This document shows positions 25,784 to 34,809 of a stretch of DNA of 64,000 nt, one piece after another. The notes beneath the pieces are model-generated. The model was not told where the DNA came from. It did no database searches and was given only the letters and a program-made list of their open reading frames with translations. Source of the DNA: Lacinutrix sp. Its GTDB lineage: Bacteria > Bacteroidota > Bacteroidia > Flavobacteriales > Flavobacteriaceae. Numbering within the stretch: the first letter of the stretch is position 1; every line of letters starts with the position of its first letter. The DNA lies in the NCBI RefSeq assembly GCF_029238095.1, contig NZ_JAQWGS010000024.1, positions 62,001 through 126,000 of the forward strand, written 5' to 3'. The translations under genes and the position numbers were made by a program.

Positions 25784-27085
25784 TTATACTGGTTTATTTG
25801 TTTTTTTAGGTTTAAACACTGGTAGAAGTTGCGTTTTAACTTCACCAAAACCAATTCGAGTACCATCTTTTTCGCAATAGCCTCTCATTATTACGGTGTC
25901 GAAGTCTTGTATAAATTTACGTTCCGTTCCATTATTTAATTTAACAGGTTTTTCTCCTCTCCAACTTAACTCTAGCATAGATCCATAAGAATCTGGTGTT
26001 GGTCCAGAAATTGTACCACTTCCCATCATATCTCCAGAGTTTATTGGGCAGCCATTAATGGTATGATGCGTTAATTGTTGCGCCATACTCCAATACATAT
26101 GTTTAAAGTTTGAACGGCTTACAATTGTTTCTTTAGCTTTTTCTGGCTGTATTGAAACTTCCAAATTAATATCAAAACTCTTTTTACCTTTTTGTTGTAA
26201 ATAGCTTAGTTGTTTTTTTATAGGTTTAGGACTTTCAACTCTGTAAGGTTCTAAAGCGTCTAAAGTTACAATCCATGGAGAAATAGAAGAAGCAAAACTT
26301 TTTGCTAAAAATGGACCTAATGGTACATATTCCCATTTTTGAATGTCTCTTGCGCTCCAATCGTTAAACAACACTAAACCAAAAATGTACTCTTCTGCTT
26401 CTTCAAGAGGAATTGGTTCTCCTAAATCGTTTGCATCTGTAGTAATAAACGCCATTTCTAATTCAAAATCTACTAATTTACTTGGTCCAAATACTGGCTC
26501 TGTTGCTCCAGCAGGCAAGGTTTGACCTTGTGGTCTATGTACAGGAATACCAGAAGGAATAATAGAACTACTTCTACCATGATAGCCAACAGGAATATGT
26601 AGCCAGTTTGGTAATAATGCATTGTCAGGATCTCTAAACATGGTTCCAACATTTGTTGCATGCTCAATACTAGAATAGAAATCTGTGTAATCACCAATTT
26701 GTACTGGTAATTGCATTTCTATTTCATCTAAACGAAACAATACCGTTTCTTTATGTTTAAGGTTTCCTTTCAGGCTTTCATTTTCTTCATCAAAAATCTG
26801 TGCAATTCTATTACGTACCAAGCGCCATGTTTTACGACCATCTGCAATAAAATCGTTTAAAGTATCTTGTAAGAAAATATCATCAGTTAATGGTATACCT
26901 TCAAAATAACCTAATTGATGTAAAGCGCCTAAATCTATAGCTGTATCTCCAATTCTAGTTCCAATGGTAATAATATCGTCTCTAGTTAAAAAAACACCAA
27001 AAGGAATATTTTGAATAGGAAAGTCTGAATTTTTATCGACGTGCAACCACGATTTTCGGTCTGGATTATTTGCTGATAATGGCAT
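25784..27085 (-). CDS. fahA: Fumarylacetoacetase
   Basis: A 433-residue hydrolase performing the last step of tyrosine and homogentisate degradation, giving fumarate and acetoacetate. The small N-terminal domain starts SWLHVDKNSDFPIQNIPFGVF. The catalytic domain has YTDFYSSIEHATNVGTMFR, the PVGYHGRSSSI motif, metal ligands in VDFELEMAFI and LFNDWSARDIQKWEYVPLGPF, and the C-terminal GDMMGSGTISGPTPDSYGSML. Length is normal. It stands alone here, divergent from glyA over 144 bases; no homogentisate dioxygenase is in the window. Confidence 0.97.
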   Translation of the reverse strand: MPLSANNPDRKSWLHVDKNSDFPIQNIPFGVFLTRDDIITIGTRIGDTAIDLGALHQLGYFEGIPLTDDIFLQDTLNDFIADGRKTWRLVRNRIAQIFDEENESLKGNLKHKETVLFRLDEIEMQLPVQIGDYTDFYSSIEHATNVGTMFRDPDNALLPNWLHIPVGYHGRSSSIIPSGIPVHRPQGQTLPAGATEPVFGPSKLVDFELEMAFITTDANDLGEPIPLEEAEEYIFGLVLFNDWSARDIQKWEYVPLGPFLAKSFASSISPWIVTLDALEPYRVESPKPIKKQLSYLQQKGKKSFDINLEVSIQPEKAKETIVSRSNFKHMYWSMAQQLTHHTINGCPINSGDMMGSGTISGPTPDSYGSMLELSWRGEKPVKLNNGTERKFIQDFDTVIMRGYCEKDGTRIGFGEVKTQLLPVFKPKKTNKPV

Positions 27086-27197
27086 ATTTAAAATTGTTGA
27101 TTTGTTGTTTATAAATTCTAAGTAAATATATGTTTTTTGAACTATTTACAAGGCTTATTTCTTATTTTTGATAAATTTTTAACTATTAATAGATTTT

Positions 27198-27205
27198 TAC
27201 TTTTG
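27198..27205 (+). promoter_or_regulatory. -7 promoter motif TACTTTTG upstream of glyA
   Basis: TACTTTTG fits TAnnTTTG and lies 24 bases before the glyA start codon, inside the fahA/glyA divergent region. No strong -33 TTG at standard spacing. Confidence 0.45.
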
Positions 27206-27229
27206 TAAAAATTAATAAACAATATATTT

Positions 27230-28504
27230 ATGCAACGCGACGAACAAATATTTGAATTAATTCAAGCCGAAAAAGAAAGACAATTAAATGGTCTTGAGTT
27301 AATAGCATCAGAAAACTTTGTTAGTGACCAAGTTATGGAAGCTGCAGGTTCTGTTTTAACTAATAAATATGCTGAAGGTTATCCTGGAAAGCGCTACTAT
27401 GGAGGTTGTGAAGTAGTAGATGAAGTTGAGCAAATTGCTATTGATAGAGCTAAAACTTTATTTGGTGCTGCTTATGTAAATGTACAACCGCATTCTGGAA
27501 GTCAAGCAAATACAGCAGTGTATCATGCTTGTTTAAAACCAGGAGATAAAATTTTAGGTTTTGATTTGTCTCATGGTGGACATTTAACTCATGGTTCTCC
27601 TGTAAATTTCTCAGGTATAATCTATAATCCAGTATTTTATGGAGTAGAAGAAGCAACAGGTGTTTTAAATTACGATAAAATTCAAGACATAGCAACAAAA
27701 GAAAAACCACAATTAATAATTGCTGGTGCTTCTGCTTATTCTAGAGATATCGATTTTAAACGTTTTCGTGTAATTGCAGATAGTGTAGGAGCACTTTTAC
27801 TAGCAGATATTTCTCATCCATCTGGTTTAATTGCCAAAGGGATATTAAACGATCCGCTTCCACATTGTCACATTGTAACAACAACAACTCACAAGACTTT
27901 ACGAGGGCCAAGAGGAGGTATGATATTAATGGGAAAAGACTTCGATAACCCATTTGGATTAAAACTTAAAAACGGAAATTTACGTAAAATGTCATCCTTG
28001 TTAGATTCTGGAGTATTTCCTGGAAATCAGGGAGGGCCTTTGGAGCATATTATTGCCGCAAAAGCAATCGCTTTTGGTGAAGCTTTAACAGATGAGTTTA
28101 TGCATTATATGTTACAAGTTAAAAAGAATGCAGAGGCAATGGCAAAAGCTTTTGTGTCTAGAGATTATAAAATTATTTCTGGAGGTACAGATAACCATAT
28201 GATGCTTATTGATTTAAGAAACAAAAACATTACTGGAAAAGAAGCAGAGCAAGCGTTAGTTAAAGCAGATATTACTGTTAATAAAAACATGGTTCCTTTT
28301 GATGATAAGTCACCTTTTGTAACTTCTGGAATTAGAGTTGGTACAGCTGCAATTACAACACGTGGTTTAAAAGAAAATGAAATGGAAACTATTGTAGATT
28401 TAATAGATCAAGTTATTAATAACTACGATAATGAATCTGTTCTAGAAGAAGTAGCCACAAAAGTAAATACTATGATGAGTGGTTTGCCTCTTTTTAAGAT
28501 GTAA
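27230..28504 (+). CDS. glyA: Serine hydroxymethyltransferase
   Basis: A 424-residue PLP enzyme converting serine and tetrahydrofolate to glycine and methylene-tetrahydrofolate, the main one-carbon source. The family landmarks are [37 protein letters not shown], and the PLP lysine K222 in [14 protein letters not shown]. The C-terminal domain has [14 protein letters not shown]. Full length and without lesions. It has its own -7 motif. The following VCBS gene has a separate one, so they are probably not one operon. Confidence 0.98.
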   Translation: MQRDEQIFELIQAEKERQLNGLELIASENFVSDQVMEAAGSVLTNKYAEGYPGKRYYGGCEVVDEVEQIAIDRAKTLFGAAYVNVQPHSGSQANTAVYHACLKPGDKILGFDLSHGGHLTHGSPVNFSGIIYNPVFYGVEEATGVLNYDKIQDIATKEKPQLIIAGASAYSRDIDFKRFRVIADSVGALLLADISHPSGLIAKGILNDPLPHCHIVTTTTHKTLRGPRGGMILMGKDFDNPFGLKLKNGNLRKMSSLLDSGVFPGNQGGPLEHIIAAKAIAFGEALTDEFMHYMLQVKKNAEAMAKAFVSRDYKIISGGTDNHMMLIDLRNKNITGKEAEQALVKADITVNKNMVPFDDKSPFVTSGIRVGTAAITTRGLKENEMETIVDLIDQVINNYDNESVLEEVATKVNTMMSGLPLFKM

Positions 28505-28533
28505 CTCTTAAACTCATATTTTATAAATTATTA

Positions 28534-28541
28534 TATATTTG
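28534..28541 (+). promoter_or_regulatory. -7 promoter motif TATATTTG upstream of VCBS/ASPIC gene
   Basis: TATATTTG matches TAnnTTTG, 13 bases before ATG 28555 in the 50-base gap after glyA. No clear -33 element. Confidence 0.4.
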
Positions 28542-28554
28542 TAAAAAAGGTATT

Positions 28555-30270
28555 ATGTTGAGAATCTTTACTTTAATGGTTTTATTTTCTATAACTTTTA
28601 GTCATGCACAATTGTCTTTTCAAGACAGTGCAACAGCTAAAGGTGTTGGTTATTCTTATGGTGCTTCTATCTATGGTGGAGGTGTTTCGTTTTGCGATTT
28701 TAATGACGATGGTTGGGATGATTTAACATATTCTACAACAGATGGTCAGCAACTCAAGTTTTTTCAAAATAATAATGGCACTTTTATAGAAGTTGATTTA
28801 GGGATTTCTAATGTTGAAAGAGTAAAACAAGTCCTTTGGGTAGATTACGATAATGATGGTGATAAAGATTTTATGGCCACGAGTATTTCTGGCTTTAATA
28901 AATACTACAGAAATGATGGTAATTTAACATTTACAGACGTTACAGCAACTATTGGTTTTTTTACTAATAATTTATATACTTACGGCATTTCTTTTGGAGA
29001 TATAGATAATGATGGTGATTTAGATGCTTTAATAGCAAATAGAGATAATGTAAATGCTAACAACTACAGCTATTTATATAGAAACCAAGGCAATGGAACT
29101 TTTATTGAAATTACGGAGTCTGCTGGATTAAACCTAAATAATGAACTATCTTTTTGCTCAGCGTTCTTTGATTATGATAATGATGGTGATCAAGATATTT
29201 ATATCGCAAACGATAAATCTCCTAATCCAAACAGATTGTACCAAAACGATGGTTCTGGAATGTTTACAGATGTTTCAGCTATTAGTGGTTCTGGTATTAT
29301 TATAGATGCCATGTCCACAACTATTGGAGACTACAACAACGATGGATGGTTTGACATTTATGTTACAAACACCACAGCTGGAAATGTTTTGCTTCAAAAC
29401 AATGGAGATGGTTCTTTTTTAAATGTATCACCAACTGTAGGAACAGAGATGAATACCATTTCTTGGGGATCTGTATTTTTAGATGCAGATAACGATGCCG
29501 ATTTAGACTTGTATGTAAGTAGTAGTATGACAGGTGTAATACCTACTTTAATGTCTTCTGCATTTTTTGAAAACGATGGTGTTAATAATTATAGCATTCC
29601 AGCTGGAGCTGGTTTTGCTAACGATACAAGAAAAAGTTTTGCAAATGCTATAGGAGATTTTAATAATGATGGTTTACCAGACATTGTCGTTATGAATGAT
29701 ACAGATAATTATTTTCTCTGGGAAAACACAACAACAAATTCTAATAATTATTTAAAGGTAAAACTTGAGGGAACCACAAGTAATAAAGGAGGAATAGGTT
29801 CTAAAATAGAAGTTGCAATTAATGGCAATAGTCAATTTCGTTACACACTTTGCGGAGAAGGTTATATATCACAAAATTCAGGTACAGAAATTATAGGCTT
29901 TGGCTCTGCAACAGTTGCAGATTATGTAAAAGTAACATGGCCAAGCGGTATTGTAGATATTATTGATAACGTAACAGCAAATCAAGTATTAACTGTAGTT
30001 GAAGGAAGCTCTCTATCTACCGAAACCTATAATATTGCCAATGGATTAAGTATACACCCAAATCCAACACAAGGTATAGTAACAGTTAATAATTTAAAAT
30101 CTAATGTAGAGCTTTCAATTTATAATATACTTGGAAAGCAATTAGCCACAAAAACATTAACTATGGTTAAAAATAAAGTAGATATTAGTAATTATTCTAA
30201 AGGTGTGTATTTATTTAGTTTAAAAGATCACGCTGGAAACTTAACCACTAAAAAAGTGGTGTTGCAATAA
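28555..30270 (+). CDS. Secreted VCBS/FG-GAP repeat protein with ASPIC/UnbV domain and T9SS sorting domain
   Basis: A 571-residue exported protein with a signal peptide of about 19 residues (TFSHAQ). About seven calcium-binding VCBS/FG-GAP blades follow, seen as repeated DxDxDG-type loops: DFNDDGWDD, DYDNDGDKD, DIDNDGDLD, DYDNDGDQD, DYNNDGWFD, DADNDADLD, DFNNDGLPD. Residues about 400-475 match the ASPIC/UnbV domain (GGIGSKIEVAI, then VKVTWPSGIVD). The C-terminal 75 residues (LSIHPNPTQGIVTVNN onward) are a T9SS sorting domain. The architecture suggests a calcium-stabilised surface propeller, perhaps for adhesion. Blade six has one loop with an Asp-to-Ala change (DADNDADLD). Confidence 0.9.
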   Translation: MLRIFTLMVLFSITFSHAQLSFQDSATAKGVGYSYGASIYGGGVSFCDFNDDGWDDLTYSTTDGQQLKFFQNNNGTFIEVDLGISNVERVKQVLWVDYDNDGDKDFMATSISGFNKYYRNDGNLTFTDVTATIGFFTNNLYTYGISFGDIDNDGDLDALIANRDNVNANNYSYLYRNQGNGTFIEITESAGLNLNNELSFCSAFFDYDNDGDQDIYIANDKSPNPNRLYQNDGSGMFTDVSAISGSGIIIDAMSTTIGDYNNDGWFDIYVTNTTAGNVLLQNNGDGSFLNVSPTVGTEMNTISWGSVFLDADNDADLDLYVSSSMTGVIPTLMSSAFFENDGVNNYSIPAGAGFANDTRKSFANAIGDFNNDGLPDIVVMNDTDNYFLWENTTTNSNNYLKVKLEGTTSNKGGIGSKIEVAINGNSQFRYTLCGEGYISQNSGTEIIGFGSATVADYVKVTWPSGIVDIIDNVTANQVLTVVEGSSLSTETYNIANGLSIHPNPTQGIVTVNNLKSNVELSIYNILGKQLATKTLTMVKNKVDISNYSKGVYLFSLKDHAGNLTTKKVVLQ

Positions 30271-30289
30271 CAATATTTATATAAAATAT

Positions 30290-30319
30290 AAAAATCCCAT
30301 TCGAAAGCATGGGATTTTT
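30290..30319 (+). terminator. Bidirectional rho-independent terminator
   Basis: An 11-bp stem (aaaaatcccat / atgggattttt) with an 8-base loop, between the VCBS gene (rightward) and the convergent gene ending at 30320. Confidence 0.92.
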
Positions 30320-31015
30320 TTAGTTTGTAGGAACTGTAATAATTAAAGGGCAAGGTTTTACTAAATTGAGTTTAACTGCTACTTGTTTGATTTTTTTTAA
30401 TTTGTGGTGATTGGTAATTTTATCGTTATGATTGTAAAAAAAATATTCTTTATAAATTCCATTGGGAATATTATTTTCTTTTTTCCATTCGTTATAGGTT
30501 AAAGGATGTGTTAGGATAGGCAAGTGGTATTCTGTGTTGTTTTTAATAATGTAGTGATTTGTGCCTATTTTATTTTTCTTTTTTTTTCTTTTACTTTTAA
30601 GGTATTTAAGTGTGTAACTTTTATATGTTTTAGAACTTATTATAGTATCGGATTGAATTGTAAAAGCATAGTTTCTAATTTTAGATTTGTATCTATTTGT
30701 CATTTTATGAACATTCTTACAATTATCGATGCTAATTAAATTAAAATTAAACAATTGGCTTCTTAAAACTTTTACAACAGAATGATAGTTGTCTATATCC
30801 GCAAATTCTAAAGAATAGTTTAATTTATCATGTCCTCTTACAGTTATATAATAACTATTGTCTTTAGAATTAGTATAAATGTATTGTGTAACTAACGTAT
30901 CAGATTTAGAAGTATTAAATCTACACTCATACTCTAAAAGTGTATCAAATTCGTATGATTTTTGTCCGAATGAGAATGAGAAACTCATAAATAAAACAAA
31001 GGCTGTTATTCTCAT
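30320..31015 (-). CDS. Exported protein of unknown function
   Basis: A 231-residue protein with a signal peptide of about 17 residues (FSFSFGQ). The mature part is mostly beta (TLLEYECRFNTSKSDTLVTQ) with a basic patch KSKRKKKKNK near residue 140. I do not recognise a family. It follows the beta-helix lipoprotein gene on the same strand after 18 bases and is probably in the same transcript. The terminator at 30290-30319 closes the unit. Confidence 0.65.
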   Translation of the reverse strand: MRITAFVLFMSFSFSFGQKSYEFDTLLEYECRFNTSKSDTLVTQYIYTNSKDNSYYITVRGHDKLNYSLEFADIDNYHSVVKVLRSQLFNFNLISIDNCKNVHKMTNRYKSKIRNYAFTIQSDTIISSKTYKSYTLKYLKSKRKKKKNKIGTNHYIIKNNTEYHLPILTHPLTYNEWKKENNIPNGIYKEYFFYNHNDKITNHHKLKKIKQVAVKLNLVKPCPLIITVPTN

Positions 31016-31033
31016 AAAAAATTAAAATATGAT

Positions 31034-32590
31034 TTAATCAAAAGTAATATGCTGATAAGCTCCTAAGTCTGGAGATGCAGTTCTACTAACGCCTAAAATG
31101 TCTTGAGGTACTTGAGAGGCAAATGTTGAATTACCAGCTCCATTGGCAAAAGAATCGTCACCAATTAATAAATCGTTTTCAAAAGGTGCTCTAAAATTAG
31201 GATCTTGATTACGGAAAAAACTTTCGTAATGTGTTACATCGTTAAAATCGTAATTTACACCATCTGGATTACCTGAAGAATCAGAAAAACGCGCTAAACA
31301 ATTTGTGAATTTAAAATTAAAAACGACTCCACTGTCAACCACTTCATCAATTATAAACTCAGGATTATCGTTTCCGTAGATTATAGAATTATTAAAATTA
31401 CATTCGGTTAAGTCTGCTAAAAAGGTTGTTCCTTCTCCATCTTGAACAAAATTATTAATTAAAAGCGCTGGAAACTGTCTAAAACTATTATTCCAATAAT
31501 TTACAATAGTACTGTGCGTAAAGTTATATTTTCCGCCTAGAGTTAAAGCAACAGAAGATTGTCCAGCATTATTAACCACTAAATTTTCTGCTTTTATAGA
31601 TGAGTTTCTTGCTAAAATACCATAATTGCCAAAATTGTATAATTGCGAATTTGTAATGGTTAATTTATTAAGAGGCGCATCAGTATTGCCATCGCTTAAA
31701 ATACCTACTGTTCCGTTTTTTATTGTGGCATGATTAATAACATTGTTAACACTATTCTCGAAAAGCCATATGGTTCCCCATTGTCCAGGAACATCTGCAA
31801 AAGCAGGTTCTAGTCTGTCGCTTTCAAAAATAACTTCGTTTTCTAAGAGTTCTTCATCTGCACTTAAGCTTCCATTAACTTGTAAGCTAGCGTTTTCTGA
31901 AACTAAAAGACCAGAATTGGCATGAAAATGTACTCTTGCTCCAGCATCTATGGTTAGTGTTTCTCCATTTGGTACAGCAGCATAGCCATAAATAACGTAT
32001 GGTCTTTGGTTGGTAAAATTTAATTCGGAAGGTAATAACTCACGACCTTGTATTTCGGTTTCAACAGTTTCTCCATCAATATTTAGGGTGAGTGTTTCTA
32101 TAACACCAGTCGTATTATCTCGATCTGGATAAATAAATACTGCATCTTTAACTAAGGTAACTAGCTCTACGGTTTGTAGGTTGCTTCCAGCATCAAAATT
32201 TATTCTATCTGTATATAAAAACTCATTATCTAACAGTGTTTGGTCTTCAATATCTATTGTTGTTTCTACAAAAATAAATAAGCTGTCTTTGGCTTGTATT
32301 TCTACATTATTAAAGGTTTGTCCTGGATTTCCGTCTACATTTAACCTGTAGTTTGAAGTTTGACCTCGTTCTAGACCAATAGTAGGAATAGAGATGTCGT
32401 TATCACTTCTATTATAGACTTTTAGGTTATACGTACTCGAACCAATGTTTGTAAAAACAGTATCTAAATAGACGGTGTCTTTAGAAAACTCGAGACTTCC
32501 AGTACTAGGAGCGAAGTCAAAATCTTGACGACAAGAACTCCAAAATAATAAAAATCCGAAAATGGTAAGAAAGTAAACTATGCGTTTCAT
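31034..32590 (-). CDS. Lipoprotein with right-handed beta-helix region
   Basis: A 518-residue lipoprotein (lipobox LLFWSSC, cysteine 20). The N-terminal 130 residues look like an immunoglobulin-like or HYDIN-type beta domain (GSLEFSKDTVYLDTVFTNIGSS). The second half has parallel beta-helix spacing with repeated short strands and asparagine turns (NVINHATIKNGTVGILSDGN, TITNSQLYNFGNYGILARNS, AENLVVNNAGQSSVALTLGG). It ends with FDLGAYQH-like SPDLGAYQHITFD, as seen in several Bacteroidota beta-helix lipoproteins. The substrate or ligand is unknown. Confidence 0.8.
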   Translation of the reverse strand: MKRIVYFLTIFGFLLFWSSCRQDFDFAPSTGSLEFSKDTVYLDTVFTNIGSSTYNLKVYNRSDNDISIPTIGLERGQTSNYRLNVDGNPGQTFNNVEIQAKDSLFIFVETTIDIEDQTLLDNEFLYTDRINFDAGSNLQTVELVTLVKDAVFIYPDRDNTTGVIETLTLNIDGETVETEIQGRELLPSELNFTNQRPYVIYGYAAVPNGETLTIDAGARVHFHANSGLLVSENASLQVNGSLSADEELLENEVIFESDRLEPAFADVPGQWGTIWLFENSVNNVINHATIKNGTVGILSDGNTDAPLNKLTITNSQLYNFGNYGILARNSSIKAENLVVNNAGQSSVALTLGGKYNFTHSTIVNYWNNSFRQFPALLINNFVQDGEGTTFLADLTECNFNNSIIYGNDNPEFIIDEVVDSGVVFNFKFTNCLARFSDSSGNPDGVNYDFNDVTHYESFFRNQDPNFRAPFENDLLIGDDSFANGAGNSTFASQVPQDILGVSRTASPDLGAYQHITFD

Positions 32591-32672
32591 ATTATGTTTT
32601 TGCTTTAACAGGACTAAAATATAACTTTTGCATTTATGTTTTAGTATTTATAGCCTTTAATTATTAAAATCT

Positions 32673-33425
32673 TTAATCTGTTTTATTTTTTTTAAAGTTC
32701 GCTATAATGGTAGTAAATTCATTACCTATAGTAATAATGTTTTCTAAAAGTTCCAATTCATTTTTGTCTTCTAGTAGTTTGCTATTTATGCTTTTAGCTT
32801 CACAAAGTTCGAAAAATAGAAACTTATTTTCCAGGTCTATATTAAGGGTTTCTATTAAAAGGGCATCATTAAAAAGTTTATTAGTACCATTAAATAAGGA
32901 AACTAGATCTTGGTAAACTATAGGTTTAAATGGTTCTGCTTTATTCTTGTTTTTAAATAGCTTGCCAATTAATCCTATTATTTTAATAAAATCTATATTG
33001 CCACTTGGTGCTTTGCCATAAAGGTGAGGGTTCCTTTTTATGTCTTCAAGAATTTGATTTCGCATAGACACGTTAATCGTTTTAATATCTGCTATTTTCT
33101 CCTTCTGGTTTCCATTAATGCTAACTTCTTCTAAAGTGTTATTTGCTTTTTTAAGTTGAATAACAAAAGGCTCTTTTTCGTAAATATGTTTCACAACAAT
33201 TAGTTGAGTAATATAAAATATAGCGCTTACTTTTAAAGTGTCTTTAGCTTTTGCAGAAATGGTAAATGCTCCATTTTTATTGGAGAAAGTTGATTGTTTT
33301 GTGGTAAGATTTTCTATTTTAATATCTTCAACCTTAGACGTTGCATTGTAAACGACACCACTAATTTTTTGTGCTGTAACTGTAATACAACTAAATAAAG
33401 TAAAAAGGATGAAGAATTGTTTCAA
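32673..33425 (-). CDS. Exported CarboxypepD_reg-like domain protein
   Basis: A 250-residue exported protein: signal peptide to about residue 18 (ITVTAQ), then a carboxypeptidase-regulatory-like beta-sandwich (about 19-105: KISGVVYNATSKVEDIKIEN, then FSNKNGAFTISAKAKDTLKVS). The rest is helical and charged, with a conserved-looking ILEDIKRNPHLYGKAPSGNIDFIKIIGLIGKLFK. Small proteins of this kind are common in Flavobacteriaceae and have no assigned function. It stands between the beta-helix lipoprotein and the glutaminyl cyclase, all leftward, with gaps of about 80-100 bases. Confidence 0.78.
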   Translation of the reverse strand: MKQFFILFTLFSCITVTAQKISGVVYNATSKVEDIKIENLTTKQSTFSNKNGAFTISAKAKDTLKVSAIFYITQLIVVKHIYEKEPFVIQLKKANNTLEEVSINGNQKEKIADIKTINVSMRNQILEDIKRNPHLYGKAPSGNIDFIKIIGLIGKLFKNKNKAEPFKPIVYQDLVSLFNGTNKLFNDALLIETLNIDLENKFLFFELCEAKSINSKLLEDKNELELLENIITIGNEFTTIIANFKKNKTD

Positions 33426-33523
33426 AGACCAAAGACAATGGATTAAAAACCAAAAATAGAATTATCAACTAATATCTTGAAACATTTAAGATAGTTTTAT
33501 AACTTGAATTAAATTACTATGGA

Positions 33524-34552
33524 TTATTCTTCAATAATTTTAACTTCAAATAATTTATCCCAACGTTTTCCGGTAACAAAAATAGTTTGTGTTTCTGGAT
33601 TATAAGCAATACCATTTAAAACGTCTAAGCCTTTGTGTTTTGTAACACGTTCTTTTAAAGGCGAGAAGTCAATAACTGCTTCTGTTGCTCCATTTTCTGG
33701 ATTAATAATAACAACACCATTTTTTTGGTAGATGTTAGCATAAATTTTTCCGTTAATCCATTCTAACTCGTTAAGCTTTCCTATTTTACCTTTATTGGTA
33801 TAGACTTGTATGTAATCGTCTTCAACTAAAGTTTCAGGATTTAAAAGCCATATTTTTTCTGTGCCATCACTTTTATAAAGCATGTTGCCATCGTTGCAAA
33901 TTCCCCAACCTTCTTGGCTTTTACCAAATTTAAAAGTGCTTTTACGTTCGAAACTTTTAGGATTATAAACAAAACCTTTACCACTTAACCATGTTAACAG
34001 ATAGAGGTTATCATTTAGCACTGTTAAACCTTCGCCAAAATAATTATCGGCTAAGTTTACGTTTTTAAGTACTTCGCCAGTTTTATAGTTTACTTTACGT
34101 AATTTACTTTCCCCTTTTTGTCCTGTACTTTCATACAATTCACCATTATAAAACTCTAAACCTTGAGTGTAAGACGTGATGTCGTGTGGATAGGTGTTTA
34201 TAATTTGGTAACCAAAAACTTTAGGTGTTTCTGCATTTACTATTGAAATGGATTGTGTTACAATTTCTGTTTCTCTATCGTACTTAATGGTAGCAATAAT
34301 ATCATGACTTCCTAATTTAAAATTAGAAAGCGGTGTTTTTTCTTCAATATTTTTACCATCCAATGTATAGCTAATAGAATCTACTTCAAGATTATTAGGG
34401 TTTTTAATATTGAGTTCTAATACTTGGTTTAAAGCTATGGTGTTATTTTTAGCATTTGTAGAAATACCAAAATTTTTTTTATCTGAATTGTCTCCACAAT
34501 TAGAAAGCGAAAATGCTAAAATTATGATAATAAGGTGTTTAAATCCGTTCAT
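33524..34552 (-). CDS. Glutaminyl-peptide cyclotransferase lipoprotein (plant/bacterial type)
   Basis: A 342-residue lipoprotein (lipobox FSLSNC, cysteine 19). Residues about 25-105 are an extra N-terminal beta domain. The C-terminal 235 residues are a five-bladed beta-propeller of the papaya-type glutamine cyclotransferase family: DITSYTQGLEFYNGELYESTG, GEGLTVLNDNLYLLTW, GWGICNDGNMLYKSDG, LNELEWINGKIYANIY, KGLDVLNGIAYNPETQTIFVTGKRWDKLFEV. It would convert N-terminal glutamine to pyroglutamate on exported proteins. In Bacteroidota this can matter for T9SS or lipoprotein substrates whose mature N-terminus is Gln; several signal peptides in this window end just before Q. Confidence 0.9.
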   Translation of the reverse strand: MNGFKHLIIIILAFSLSNCGDNSDKKNFGISTNAKNNTIALNQVLELNIKNPNNLEVDSISYTLDGKNIEEKTPLSNFKLGSHDIIATIKYDRETEIVTQSISIVNAETPKVFGYQIINTYPHDITSYTQGLEFYNGELYESTGQKGESKLRKVNYKTGEVLKNVNLADNYFGEGLTVLNDNLYLLTWLSGKGFVYNPKSFERKSTFKFGKSQEGWGICNDGNMLYKSDGTEKIWLLNPETLVEDDYIQVYTNKGKIGKLNELEWINGKIYANIYQKNGVVIINPENGATEAVIDFSPLKERVTKHKGLDVLNGIAYNPETQTIFVTGKRWDKLFEVKIIEE

Positions 34553-34605
34553 TTTAAAATTGTAATTTTAAGCAAGATATTTATTAAAATTCAGTTTAAA
34601 AAATA

Positions 34606-34635
34606 TTGTGATAAATTTAAAAGATTGTATCTTTG
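34606..34635 (+). promoter_or_regulatory. Bacteroidota promoter (-33 TTGTG, -7 TATCTTTG) of the SRP RNA gene
   Basis: TTGTG at 34606-34610 and TATCTTTG at 34628-34635 are 17 bases apart, close to the standard -33/-7 arrangement. The RNA 5' end predicted from its closing helix lies about 5 bases downstream, so this is the best-supported promoter in the window. Confidence 0.75.
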
Positions 34636-34639
34636 CAAC

Positions 34640-34733
34640 GGCAAGTCCTACACAACCAGCTCCTGTTGAATCCTCCAGGTCGGGAACGAAGCAAAGGTAA
34701 ATGGTTGTAGCGGTGTGATGTAGGTAGCTTGCC
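34640..34733 (+). ncRNA. ffs: Signal recognition particle RNA (4.5S, small bacterial type)
   Basis: About 94 nt with the closing helix ggcaag / cttgcc at its ends. The apical domain IV is recognisable: ccaggtcgggaacgaagcaa, in which tcg-ggaa-cga forms the short stem and the GGAA tetraloop that binds the FtsY/Ffh complex, followed by the asymmetric loop gaagcaaagg bound by the Ffh M-domain. A T-run at 34734-34740 follows directly. With Ffh it directs ribosomes making inner-membrane proteins to the membrane. Ends are predicted from pairing and could shift by a few bases. Confidence 0.92.
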
Positions 34734-34809
34734 TTTTTTTGTGCCCAAAAGTCTCGTAATATTCTTCACTTTAATTATGTATTTTTGGTGTTTATAAAGC
34801 AAAACATTT

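Noticed and set aside
20153..30270. GH16 glucanase and VCBS protein as a polysaccharide utilisation locus
   Set aside because: There is no SusC/SusD pair, no second polysaccharide enzyme and no dedicated regulator; the genes between are housekeeping.
34617..34802. 61-codon minus-strand frame across the SRP RNA gene
   Set aside because: The plus strand has a promoter, the conserved SRP domain IV and a terminator run; the frame is accidental.
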